The notes below the pieces were generated by a model, which saw nothing but the letters and a program-made list of their open reading frames with translations, did not search any database and was not told the origin of the DNA. A stretch of DNA of 64,000 nucleotides, from positions 35,547,520-35,611,519 of the forward strand of contig OX387192.1 in assembly GCA_947561395.2 (NCBI GenBank), given 5' to 3'. The translations under genes were made by a program, and so were the position numbers. The stretch is from Buxus sempervirens (taxonomy: Eukaryota > Streptophyta > Magnoliopsida > Buxales > Buxaceae). Position 1 is the stretch's first letter, and every line of letters starts with the position of its first letter. Below, piece by piece: positions 1 through 10,997 of this stretch.

Positions 1-1517
1 GGACTACAGACCAAAGGCAACTAAAACCGTCAAATACAAAGTTTGCGAGGGTATCCGCCACACTATTTGCTTCTCGGAAAATGTGAGAGAAAGACATTGA
101 AGGAATGAAGGAGCACATCTGCCGAATCCTCAGAACCGCCACCCGAATGCACAAGGGGATAGGCAAGACCTCAGAAGAGAGGATGTTGATCAGAACTAGT
201 GAATCTCCTTCAAAGATAACCGAATTGAGCTTCATCGCCCTTGCAAGAGAGACTGCTTCAAGAGCAGCCAGCGCCTCCGCCTGCAAACTTGACACCGCAT
301 CAACCCGAGTAGCAAAACAGGCAAGACAGTTTCCAGCATCATCCCTGGCAATACCCCCCGCAGCATCAAAAGCATTTAAACTTCTAAAAGCTTCATCAAA
401 ATTTATTTTAATCGACCCAACCAAAGGCTTTAACCAGGAGACCTCGATTGACCGCTTGGAGTTGGTTGCCTGCTTACTACAATCTTCCAAGAAGGCCGAA
501 TCTGACTGAAGCTTTCGGAAGTAGGAGCAAGATGTTTGAATTGAGGCCCTGCGCCCATTGAAAATGGAATCAATCCTCGCCTTCCAAATGGTCCAGGCGA
601 AATTGAGAACTGCTGACATGAGCAGGGCTTTGTTGTGGGTATAGTTTGTAGGTGGGATTGGCAAACTAATGAGATTGGAGAACCAGGAGAAAAAGGACGA
701 TGGGCCATGACTCTGGGTGCTGCCGCCAATTTCTTTCAACCATATTGCCCTGGAGAAAGGGCATTGCAGTAGAAGATGATCTATGGATTCATGTTGTTCG
801 TTGCACAAGGTACACCTAGGGTCGAATCCACCCATCCTGGAATTCAAAAGATCTATGGTGGGGACTGCCTTTGCTAAGCATTTCCACATGAAAAGCTTCA
901 CTCTGTTGGGGCAGAATAGGTGCCACAACTTCAACCAAATGGGGTTACTCTGACCAGCATGGGATCCAGAGATTAGCCGATATGCTGATGCAACCGAGAA
1001 CTTTCCCGATGCTGTCTTTGCCCAGAACCGAGAATCCTTTCCTGACGCCTGATTTATTGGGGTGCTTTGAATTTGTCGTGCCATATCCGCTTCCCAAAAT
1101 TTGTTTACAATCTGCATATTCCATTTTCCCTCCGTTTGATCGATCAATTGGTTAACCATAGTGATGTTGAAACTGTCGTGATTTCTTTGAATTTGAGCTT
1201 TTGAGGTTGCCACTTGGATCCAATTGTCTTGGGTGATATTAACATCAGCACCATTGGAGATAAGCCATGTGCTCCCAGTATTTATCCACTTCTTGAGACT
1301 TGCCAATTGTCTCCAACCAAAGGATTGGTTCCTCCTGCAAGGAGCTGTAAGGAAGTTAGAATCCGGGTAGTATGTGTTTTCTATAATCTTACCCCAGTAG
1401 GAGTCCTGGTTAACCGTGAGATTCCAAGCAGCTTTTAGAATCAGAGCTTGGTTCATCTGCTTGGCGTGTTTGATGTTGAGACCTCCTTCCCTCCACGGCA
1501 GTGTCACCCTCTCCCAA
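1..1517 (-). mobile_element. 5'-truncated plant LINE (ORF2 C-terminal part)
   Basis: Read on the minus strand, this stretch encodes the back half of a plant LINE ORF2. It has a region after the reverse transcriptase (a conserved REGGLNIK-like block near 1480-1500), a zinc-finger-like zf-RVT block (WHLFCPN, then C-x2-C, near 780-930) and an RNase H domain (INFDEA near 400-420, EALAALEAV near 250-280, EGDS near 200). The element runs off the left edge, so its 3' end and poly-A are not seen. It stops abruptly near 1517, where unrelated AT-rich DNA begins, as expected for 5' truncation. It is a decayed, non-autonomous copy. Confidence 0.75.
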
Positions 1518-1598
1518 CAGTGCTATGGGCCACCTACGGGCCACAAGTAAAATTAAAAAGGAAAAAGAAAAAATAAAAAATTAAAGAAGGTTTTTGAA

Positions 1599-1719
1599 AA
1601 TATATATATATATATATATATTTACATAGCAAGATTGTAAAAGAAAAATAAAAAAGGTTTTGCAGAACATGAATGTCACGTAAACAGTTCTTGAAAATGT
1701 AACAATAATTACATATTGG

Positions 1720-1758
<39 letters not shown>

Positions 1759-1854
1759 CATAGCAAGATTGTAAAAGAAAAATAAAAAAGGTTTTGCAGA
1801 ACATGAATGTCACGTAAACAGTTCTTGAAAATGTAACAATAATTACATATTGGT
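1599..1854. repeat. Direct 102-bp duplication with (TA)n microsatellites
   Basis: A TA microsatellite (about 1599-1620) is followed by a 102-bp unit (1619-1720). A second TA run (about 1721-1752) is followed by the same unit again (1753-1854), with no difference that I can see by eye. The unit starts TATTTACATAGC and ends ACATATTGGT. The near-identity suggests a recent duplication by slippage or unequal exchange at the TA tracts. I see no coding potential. Confidence 0.85.
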
Positions 1855-2570
1855 GAGTTGTGTTGCGATGAGGGGTTGCAAAGGTGTTATTTGTGTCAAT
1901 TACCGCTTGATTGTCCAAGTAATAATTGACGCAAGTAACACTTTTGCAACTCCTGTTTAATTATGAAGAGACAAAAATGAAGAAAGCAAAATGATAACTT
2001 TGTAAGAGCCTTGTTCAAAGATTTGCTAATGGTTGGGCTCAGGGATGCGCTCATGTGAGCACTCTGTCTAGTTTGCCGGCCATTGGCGAAATCGCTTAAC
2101 AAGACTCTAAAAAAGTAAGAAGAAAGGAAAAGGGATGGAAAGAGGTGTGGTTTGGAGTGGGAAGGGTTAGGCCTATTTATAGAAAACCAAGAGGGGTTTT
2201 CTTACCACTCTACCCTCAAATATGGTTATTATTTAGTTGTTGGATGGGTATAAATGGTCATTTACAGATAATTACAAGTATATCCTCCTAATATGACTAT
2301 GGGGGGAGGGGGGGATAAAAGTGTAAAAAAGAAGTTAAAAACACTTTTCTGGGGAAAAACGGCTAGCCATTTTCGTGCTTATGCGTGCCTGCACGACGCG
2401 TGCTTGCCAATGGGCCAGCACATGGAATGCGAGCCGTGCCTTGTAGGGTGCCTAGTCCCCTAGGCATGGGATGGCGTGCTAAGAGGGCCTGAGCCGAGCA
2501 TGGGTACGCTTTAAGCGTGCTGGGCCGGGTCGTGCCGTGCCAGTGCGGACTCACTCAATAAGCAACCCTA
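1855..2570. other. Non-genic stretch with an inverted repeat and a GC-rich end
   Basis: An imperfect inverted repeat lies at about 1874-1902 and 1923-1952 (TGCAAAGGTGTTA against TAACACTTTTGCA). A TATAAATAGGCC-like box lies on the minus strand near 2170-2180. The part at 2370-2560 is unusually GC-rich, with repeated GTGCCGTGCC and GGCCGGG-type words of the kind seen near plant hAT transposon ends. The parts look like a degenerate non-autonomous DNA transposon, but I could not pair two termini or find a target duplication. Confidence 0.3.
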
Positions 2571-2839
2571 GTCTAATCCAGTCGGAGTATGAAAAGCAAA
2601 CAAAATATTCTAAAATATATACATCAATAACATATATATTAATAAGATTATTTTATATGGTGTATTTATAAAAGTAATATTTAAAACATATAAAAATAAT
2701 ATTTTAATGCATAAAGGTTGGGTTCAAGGTGGGTTGGGCTTAACCTGAACCCGCCCCTAACCTTATTTTAGCCATACCAAACCTTAACTATTAGCAATGG
2801 GGTGGGTTACTTGTTTAACCTACCTCATTGCCATCCCTA
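2571..2839. mobile_element. hAT-like MITE end (unpaired)
   Basis: The stretch ends in ATTGCCATCCCTA, which resembles one terminus of plant hAT MITEs (compare the well-supported copy at 4608-5237, which ends in TTGCCACCTCTA). The interior is AT-rich with GGGTTGGG-type words. The opposite terminus and the 8-bp target duplication were not found, so the left limit is a guess. Confidence 0.35.
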
Positions 2840-2856
2840 AACAAAAGTGGAATATC

Positions 2857-3530
2857 TAATCATGTAATTAAACCAACTAACTATTGAGGCTATTGAGGTA
2901 GATCATAATTAAGTCCACATGTTTCCTAGAGTTTTGTCGGTTGTACTACTTGCTTAGCAGAAAATTTTGCCAAATGCCAATTGACTGCTGTCTCTGCTGT
3001 TGAGAGAGAATAGAGGGAAAAGCAGGCAGCATCCATTGCCAATTTGATTTTTCAAATAGATATCATGGCTTTGTTATGGCAAGTAATGAGTTAGGCCCTA
3101 TTTGTCATTCATGTTGGGAATGTATTCTGGGGCCTGGAATGAGTTCCAAGGGAAAAATACTGCTTTGGTTAGCACATTTGGAATGGGTGCAATTTTGGAA
3201 AATGCACTAAAATTCAAAATCTAGTACACCTTTTTAGATTCTTATTTTTCATTTTAAAAGTTTGGATAACAAACTTACAATATGTGTAAATGCTAACGGG
3301 CATACTTGTAATATTCTTTAAAATATTGAGACTACGAAAGTCCGCGATAATTTAGCTCAAAAAGAAATCAATTTAAATATAATTTTTAGTTTACAGAAAG
3401 CCTTGTCGCAATTTTTTTCCACTTTATATATTTTGCTAGAGACCCGACTTTCCTAAATTGTATACCTCAATTTTCCAACATTCCACGTCATATTTCTTTT
3501 TAATGATTTGCCTATCTATTATAGTGGTTG
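2857..3530. other. Orphan block of cluster 3'-flank DNA
   Basis: The sequence matches flanks found elsewhere in the window (for example 36650-36920, 50330-50660 and 54405-54850). It has the same run of phrases: the TAATCATGTAAT block, GAGAATAGA, CATTGCCAA, ATGGCAAGTAATGAG, and ACGGGCATA followed by CTTGTAAT. No kinase gene is attached to it here. It marks an older duplication of the cluster flank whose gene was lost or never carried along. Confidence 0.6.
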
Positions 3531-3532
3531 AT

Positions 3533-3749
3533 ATCGTCTGCCGGTAGTGATCCTGCGCCAGACCGTACAGCATCGTGGGATGCTGCCATGTATAGCATCC
3601 CACGGATTTTTAACATTAAAAAAGCAAAATGTTACTTGAACTGATATTCACTTTATTAATGTGACTTTCATAGCATCTGTGGCATGCTACACATGGCAGC
3701 AACCCACGGATGTTGCAGGGTCTGCCACAGGACCATTGCGGCAGACAAT
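3533..3749. mobile_element. Foldback MITE, ATCGTCTGCC family
   Basis: The inverted termini are ATCGTCTGCCG at 3533-3543 and CGGCAGACAAT at 3739-3749. The pairing continues inward through TCCTGTGGCAGACC-like words and a GGGATGCTGCCATGT block. The element at 57339-57557 has related termini. It directly abuts the 5' edge of the LINE that starts at 3750. No matching target duplication was seen. Confidence 0.6.
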
Positions 3750-6700
3750 TTCATCCTGGCTTACCATGGTTTGTACTTGGGGATTTCAATGCCATGTTGA
3801 ACTCAAAGGAGAAAAGGGGTGGTTTACTTCTTCACAGAAGACAAGTGGAGAGTTTTTCATCTTTTCTTGCAAGGTGCAACTTATGTGAGATTCCCATTAA
3901 GGGCCCTCAATTTACATGGTCAAATGGCCAACAGGGTCCTCGGCGCATTTCTGAGAACATCGATAGGGTGTTTGTTCACCCTGAATTTTTTGATTTATTT
4001 CCTTCCCCCATTTTGTATTCTCAAACCATCAATGGATCTGATCATTGCACTATGCTCTTAGATTTGATAAGGGAACCAAGGGAACGGAACAGACCATTTA
4101 GATTTGAAGCAATGTGGATGCAAGAGGAATTGTGTGCCTTTGTTATAGCTGCCTTTTGGCACAATCAGAATTCAGTGCAACCTCTATCTTGTAAGCTCCA
4201 AGGACTTGCATGGGAACTCAGAAGATGTAATCGCACAACAGTTGGAAATATTCATGTCAAACTCCAACAGATTAATGAGCAACTACTGGGAGTTCAGGAA
4301 GAACTATCTTTGATTGGTGATCTTCAGCTTGCAGTAAGGGAAAAATCTTTGCAACAAGAATACAACAAGCTATTGGCTCAGCAGGAACTCTTTTGGTTCC
4401 AAAAATCAAGGATAAACTGGCTGAAGTGGGGTGACTAGAATACAATTTTCTTCCATAAGTCCACCATCATTCGTAGACAAAAAAAAATTATATATATTCC
4501 CTGAGAGATTCGGACAATGTTGAAATATTTGATAAATCTGAATTACATTCTCATGTGCTGAGTTATTTTAATTCTCTTTTCAGGGAGGACCCAAGGTGGA
4601 CTTCATTTAGAGGTGGCAATGGGTCGGGTTGATGTATGGGGTTAACAAGCTGAGGCTCAACCCGAACCCACTCGTTTAATAAATGGGTTGGAATATCCCA
4701 ACTCTAACCCAACCCGCTCTAACCCGCTTCAACCCGCCAACCCGTTTAAATAATTTAAATTACTACTAAAAATTAAAAATTTTAATTCATTCTAATATCA
4801 AAGTCTATACAAATTCTATTTTTTAATTCATTCTAATATCAAAGGACACCTAACAAGTATAATAACACAACAATCATTAAGATAAAACTAAAATAACATG
4901 AAGAAAAGAACTAAACTAAGAAATTTGAAATATTTATACATAAAAAGTCTTTCTTCACTTTATCCTTTGTCATTATTTATATTAAAAGAAGAAAGATTGA
5001 ATAGCCACAAGTATTGTTATTATAATTTTTCAAACTTTTATTACACAAAAAAATAAACGGGTTGTAATCGGGTCATTTCGGGTTGAGGGGTCAAACCCTA
5101 ACCCAACCCGTTTATAATCGGGTTGAGAATTGATGACCCTAACCCAACCCGTTTATTGAAATAGTCAACCCTAACCCGCCTAAGACCGGGCGGGTTCGGG
5201 CGGGTTGGCGGGTCACGGGTCACAATTGCCACCTCTAACTTCATTGGAGCTAATCAACTTATTACCAAGGGCTTTAACTGAGGTGTACAATTCAATCTTA
5301 AGTCAAGTTCCCTCTCACTTAGAAATTTGGAATACTATAAAGGCAATGCCTCCTTTAAAGGCCCCAGGCCTGATGGTTACCCTGCAACCTTCTATCAAAA
5401 CTACTGGGACTTAGTTGGTGGAGATGTGGTTACATCGGTTCAAAATTTCTTTAATTCTGCCAATATGCCAGAATCCCTTAATCATACTTTCATTGCTTTA
5501 ATTCCGAAAGTGAACCATCCCAGATCTTTGAACCAATATAGACCTATTAGCCTATGTAATGTGGCATACAAAGTAATTTCTAAAATCATCTCTAATCGGT
5601 TGAGGCCGATGCTTGCCAACATTATTTCTCCTAACCAGGTGGCTTTTGTACCTGGTAGAAATATCTGGGACAATATTTAATCCACCATGAGGTTTGTCAC
5701 AAATTCCACAAGTCGAAGAAAGTTCGCAGAAAACAGAAAAAGGGCATCTTAATAAGAGAAAGGGATGGTATGCACTTAAGCTGGACTTCACTAAAGCCTA
5801 TGACCGAATGGATTGGAATTTCTTATCAAATGTTTTGAAAGCATATGGCTTCAATCAACACAATACAAATCTCATCATGGCATGTGTAACCACTGTTTCG
5901 TACAGTGTTCTTTTTAATGGTTCTCCCATTGGTCGCATCAAAGCCCAGCGAGGATCACGCCAAGGTGATCCGATTTCTCCTTATTTATTTATTTTGTGTC
6001 AACAGGTTTTGAGTTCAGCTATTAATAGGGCTGAATTGGATCATAGATTTAAGGGAATTCAGCTGTCTAATAATAGCCCCTCTTTGACACACTTGATGTT
6101 TGCTGATGACATTATAATTTATGGCCAATGTGTTGAAAGGGAAGCTCACTGTTTGCTCAGATTATTGCACAAGTGCAGTGTCGAATCAGGGCAAGAGATA
6201 AATTTTCAGAAATCCTCAATAAAATTTAGTAACAGTGCTTCTAGACAGCAACGCATTTGCATGAGACATCTTTTCAATGTTAAAGGAGCACCTCCAAATG
6301 ATAAATATTTGGGAGTCCCAGTGATCTATAAAAAAACCCACGTATAAGGACTGTCAAGGCATAATTGAGAAGCTTTCAGCTCGATTAGCTGGCTGGAAAT
6401 CTTTTCTTTTATCCCAAATGGGACGGGTCACTCTCATAAAATCAGTGTTGAATGCCCAAGCTAATCATCTAATGTCTTGTTTCTCTTTACCAAAGTCTAT
6501 TTTGAACAAATTGGATGCAATGGCTAGACAGTTTTTCTGGAAAAAAGGTAAGAACGCTTTTTCTCTCATGACCATCTGCTGGAATCAAATTACTCTGCCT
6601 CTAAGGAATGGGGGATTGAATATTAAACGCCCTGAAATCATGAACAAAGCCTTGCTTCTTAAACTAGCTTGGAAGTTGCAGACAATGCAAGGTGGTCTGT

Positions 6701-8231
6701 GGACAAGATATATGAAATGCCTCTATTTTCCTAACTCTACTTTTTTGGAGGCTAGGATGAAACAGGGTCAATCTTATGCGTGGAGGCAGCTACAGGATCT
6801 CAAGGATCTATTAAGAAAAGGTATTTCATGGGTTGTTGCAAATGGCCAGAAAATTAATCTTTTTTCTGATCAGTGGCTGTCTTCTGGAGAACTTCTTCCT
6901 CAACCGCAAACGGTGGAAGCTGATCAACCTCTAACAATGGTAAGTCAGCTTATTTCTCCTTCATCTTATGTGTGGAATGAGGATACACTAATGAAATTCT
7001 GGCCAAGTCATATAGTTTCCCACGTTCTGGCAACACCTATTTCTCCTTCACTTGAGGAAGACAAGCAGGTATGGAAATTCACATCAAGTGGAGCCTTCTC
7101 GGTTGCTTCAGCCTATATAGACTACTTCTCGGTAATATGATCACAGGGGATGACTCGATTTGGTTAAGAATCTGGCACCTTTCTTCTATTCCTCGCACTA
7201 AGCTGTTTCTTTGGAAGAGCCTCCTCAGGAGAATCCCTACGTCTGATCTCATTTGTCAAAATCACACAAGACCAACAATCTCTGTCCTTTGTGCAGTGAA
7301 GCTCCAGATTCGGTTGAGCATTTTTGGCTCACTTGTCCTTTTTCTCGAGCTGCTTGGCTACATTCGGTGGGTGGCTCTACTCAAAGCCGCCATGGCAACT
7401 ATTCTTCTTTCTTTGACTGGTTTCGTGCAATTTCCAAGTTGAATGTTTCTTCTGTTTCCTTTGATTTATCCAAGTTCCTATCTTTAATTGCTACATTTGG
7501 ATGGGTTCTTTGGAACCATAGGAATAAAATTTTATATGAAGGGATGAAACCTGACGTTTTTCATGTAGTCAACCAGTATAAAATTGCAGCAGCAGAACTG
7601 GAATTCTTATTGCATACTGCGGAAGATAGTTGTCAAGGTATATCTTCTACTCAGGTTTGTTGGATCCCTCCTTCGAATGGCTATATAAAGTTAAAATTTG
7701 ATGGGGGCTTTCGATCATCATCTGGGGAGGGTGCCATAGGTGTCATTGCCCGTGATGAAGAAGGGAGATTTATGGGGGCAACTGCAACGAAGTGTTACAC
7801 AAACAAAGCTATAATAGCTGAGGCTTCGGCAGCTCTAGAAGCTATTCGGTTAGCAGCTAGCGGCTAAAGGCTTCAAGAACATCATATTGGAGGGTGACTC
7901 TCTGATTGTGGTGAACCTGCTAAATGGTGAATCAGCAAAGTATCCGTGGCAGATTTCAGCTATCTTTGATCAGATATCTCTGTTGAAATCCTCCTTCATT
8001 TCTATAAGGGTGGTTCATACATTTAGAGAAGGTAATAAAATTGCGGATGTACTAGCAAATTTTGCTTTAGACTATTTCCCATGTGTACGTGGTTGACATT
8101 GGCTCCTTCGTTTTTATTTCCTTTTCTTTTTGATGAAACAAGGGGTCGTTCTGATGTAAGATATGTAAGAGTTTCTAATAAGTAATAAAAGGTTCTTTTA
8201 TGTTTTTTCACCAAAAAAAAAAAAAAAAAGA
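3750..8231 (+). mobile_element. Long decayed LINE (endonuclease, RT, zf-RVT, RNase H, poly-A)
   Basis: A plant LINE ORF2 runs left to right. The 5'-truncated endonuclease domain carries GDFN (3779-3790), an ENIDRVF block and GSDHC. The reverse transcriptase follows (YRPISLCN, KAYDRM, GDPISPYLF and the catalytic FADD at 6099-6110). Next come a zf-RVT region (about 7140-7400) and RNase H (DGG near 7700, an EAIRLAA block, EGDS near 7890). The reading ends at 8096 and a 3' UTR runs to an A-tract at about 8213-8230. It is broken by an in-frame TAG at 4436, a stop near 5678, several frame changes between 5400 and 7890, and the hAT insertion at 4608-5237. No target duplication was found around it. 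It is not autonomous. Confidence 0.9.
4608..5237. mobile_element. Non-autonomous hAT MITE inside the LINE
   Basis: The termini TAGAGGTGGCAAT and ATTGCCACCTCTA are perfect inverses. The element is flanked on both sides by the 8-bp direct repeat ACTTCATT (4600-4607 and 5238-5245), the target-site length of the hAT superfamily. The interior is 630 bp with no transposase, and has GGGTTGGG and CAACCCG-type subterminal words on both sides. It interrupts the LINE between the endonuclease and the reverse transcriptase, so it is younger than that LINE. Confidence 0.92.
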
Positions 8232-8291
8232 GTTGAAAAATCCACATAAAGGATGTTAACGGATCCATATGTTGTTGAACTAATCCTTTAA

Positions 8292-8371
8292 TTGACAAAA
8301 GAAGGCCGCCCAAACAAACCCTTCTCGTAACACACATTGTTGACAAAAGAAGGCCGCCCAAACAAACCCTT
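8292..8371. repeat. Short direct repeat, 32 bp twice
   Basis: A 32-bp word starting TTGACAAAAGAAGG occurs at 8292-8323 and again at 8340-8371, separated by 16 bp. It lies just downstream of the LINE poly-A tract. The stretch from 8232 to 8545 holds nothing else that I recognise. Confidence 0.8.
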
Positions 8372-8545
8372 AATTCTATAATAAGATTTTCTTTTCATTT
8401 GGTCGTCTAAAATTGAAATTTAAAATGACAATACAGGAACCACCGCCCCCCACTTATTGAGAGAAGTTGACAAAAACCTAACCCAGTTGACAGAGTTTAG
8501 AACAAAACCGGGCATGTCCATAAATAAAATGCCAAAAATGTCCAA

Positions 8546-8760
8546 TTAGAGACACATCACAAGATATATTTCAAGAACAGCCCCCACAGCAAAACTAACT
8601 AATGCTTGAAACAAAGTCGATTTCCGCCTCTCTGCTGTTGCTGCTGCGGTTCCTCCACTTCTCGTTGCAGTGCCGCTGCCTGCAGCTGAAACGACAAAGC
8701 AGTTTTAATTTTAACTTGTTATTTGCGTCTTACCGCATTCTCTAGTAGAATTAACGGGGG
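8546..8760 (-). other. Possible terminal exon with a membrane segment
   Basis: On the minus strand, 8685 down to 8546 reads open for 46 codons and ends in TAA. It has a low-complexity Ala/Thr/Gly part, then basic ERRKS, then a hydrophobic helix (FQALVSFAVGAVLEIYLVM). It is preceded by an AG acceptor-like site at 8686, with a GTAAG donor-like site 48 bp further upstream (8729-8733). The intron would be shorter than plant introns normally are, and no start codon is visible before the transposon at 8880. It may be a remnant of a small membrane-protein gene or pure chance. Confidence 0.18.
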
Positions 8761-8879
8761 CGCTTAAGCAAAGCGGGCTTTCAGTCTCTGTATTAAACCC
8801 GCGTGTCCCATCCGACCCTTCACAGTACTGCTTATTCTTCCATTTATCATTAAAAACTTTTCATCCATCTTTTATAATT

Positions 8880-10952
8880 GGAAAAATTAATTTTTAGTGG
8901 TACTTTATCAAACTATTTAAGATTCAGTCATCTCAAGTTTGTACTTATACGTTTCAGAGCCACTTTATCAAAACATTTAACATTCAGTGGTTTTTACTAT
9001 TACAATCCGTTTTCTTCCCACAATGCCCTTTTCTCATTTAAATAAATTAAAAATTAAATAAACAGGTTTCCAAGATTGTCCTTGTTACGTTTGAAATTGA
9101 TTGAATTAAGTATATTTCCAAAAGTGCCCTTTAACCCAACTTTCTTATTTTTTTTATGTTTATTTATTTTCAAAAAATAATAAAGAAAGAAAAGGAGGAG
9201 AGAGAGGGTCTCAACAAAATGACTTGTACAATATTGTATCTTGACTTATACAGTTATAAGATAACTAGTACCACTCAATCAAATTACATTTGTGTGTGTG
9301 TGCGTGCGTGTGTGTGCGTGTGCGTGTGTGTGTGTGGGTGCGTGCGTGCGTGCCTATAGAGAGACTTATACATCTTTACCAAATGACTTGTACAATTTTA
9401 TGTACCGATTTGTACGACTTAATCAAATGACTTGTACATTCTATCAATTGACTTGTACATCAATATACCCTAACTTATATACCAATATAAACTTACGCTT
9501 ATCTATCAAATGACATGTATAATGATATGTACTGACTTATACCTTTATAAGAGTACATGTACCACTCAATTAAATGACTTGTACATTCTATCAATTGACT
9601 TGTACAACAATATATACTAATTTGTATGCCTATACAGACTTATACCCCTTTATCAAATGACTTGTACAATACTAAGTACTACATTTATAGAAGGACTTGT
9701 ACCACTCTATCAAATGACTTGTACCTCCTAACAATTGACTTGTACAACAATATATACTAATTTGTATGCCTAAATAGACTTATACATCTCTATCAAATGA
9801 CTTATACAATACAATGTATTGACTTGTATAGATAAAAGACGACTTGTACCAATCAATCAAATGACTTGTACATTTTATCGATTGACTTGTACAACAATAT
9901 ACGCTAACTTGTATGCCTATATAGACTTATATCCCTCTATCAAATGACTTATACAATGCTATATATAGACTTGTACATTTATAGGAGGACCTTTAGCACT
10001 CAATCGAATGACTTGTACAATACAATATTCTGACTTGTATCTTTACAGGGATACCTGTACCACTCAATCAAATGACTTGTACATTTTACTAATTGACTTG
10101 TACAACAATATACACTAATTTGTACGATTATATAGACTTATACCCCCTCTAGTAAATGACTTGTACAATGTTAAGTACTGACTTGTACATTTAGAGGAGG
10201 ACTGTACAACTCAATCAAATGACTTGTACATTCTACTGATTGACTTGAACAACAATATATACTAACTTATATGATTAAATAGACTTATACTTCTCTATCA
10301 AATGACTTGTACAATACAATATTCTGACTTGTACCTTTATAAAGGTACCTGTACTACTCAATCAAATGACTTGTACCTTCTATCAATTAATTTGTACAAC
10401 AATATACACTAACTTATATGATTATATATACTTATACTTCTCTATTAAATGACTTGTACAATGTTAAGCACTGACTTGTACATTTATAGGAGGACCTGTA
10501 CAACTCAATCAAATGACTTGTACATTTTATCAATTGAGTTGTACAACAATATATATTATCTTGTATGACTAAATAGACTTATACTTCTCTATCAAATGAT
10601 TTGTACAATACAATATTCTGACTTGTACCTTTATAGGGATACTTGTGCCACTCAATCAAATGACTTGTACATTCTGCTAATTGACTTGTACAACAATATA
10701 CACTAATTTGTACGATTATATAGACTTATACCCCCTCTATTAAATGACTCGTACAATGTTAAGCACTGACTTGTACATTTATAGGAGGACCTTCAGCACC
10801 CAGTCATTTGATTGAGCTATACTGGTCCTCCTATAAATGTACAAGTCAGTACTTAAATGTTTTGATAAAGGTACTCTGAAATGTATAAGTGCAAACTTGT
10901 GTGACTGAATCTTAAATAGTTTGATAAAGTACCACTAAAAATTAATTTTCCC
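8880..10952. mobile_element. 2.07-kb Mutator-like foldback element with a satellite core
   Basis: The terminal inverted repeats are about 100 bp (8880-8980 and 10853-10952) and match almost base for base, starting GGAAAAATTAA and ending TTAATTTTCCC. The flanks TTTATAATT (8871-8879) and TCTATAATT (10953-10961) agree at 8 of 9 positions, the target length of Mutator-like elements. There is no transposase. The interior is mostly a tandem array of ACTTGTAC-bearing units. It sits immediately downstream of kinase gene G1. Shorter relatives occur at 19067, 20254, 30099, 41966, 59496 and 63542. Confidence 0.85.
9210..10800. repeat. ~148-bp tandem array rich in ACTTGTAC
   Basis: A recurring phrase (AAATGACTTGTACATT, then an AATTGACTTGTACAACAA-like part) appears near 9571, 9711, 9860, 10070, 10218, 10367, 10510 and 10658. 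The spacing is mostly 140-149 bp, with one of about 210 bp. Each unit holds several ACTTGTAC words. The last unit (10757-10800) is followed by its own inverse (about 10801-10855), giving a hairpin. A TG/CG microsatellite lies at about 9288-9350. The reading frames across it are repeat artefacts. Confidence 0.85.
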
Positions 10953-10997
10953 TCTATAATTCATATGTACAATAGCAAATCATTATACTTAAAACAT

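Noticed and set aside
105-509. Plus-strand 134-codon open frame
   Set aside because: It is opposite the RNase H domain of the minus-strand LINE.
1855-2570. Solo LTR, because of the minus-strand TATAAATAGGCC box
   Set aside because: No TG...CA ends or 5-bp duplication could be found. The GC-rich part looks more like a hAT end. Left as unclassified.
9156-9513. Open frames rich in Cys-Val repeats
   Set aside because: They translate a TG/CG microsatellite and the ACTTGTAC array. No protein is expected.
9210-10800. CRISPR-like regular repeats
   Set aside because: The units are tandem with no unique spacers, the setting is a plant genome, and they lie inside inverted transposon ends.
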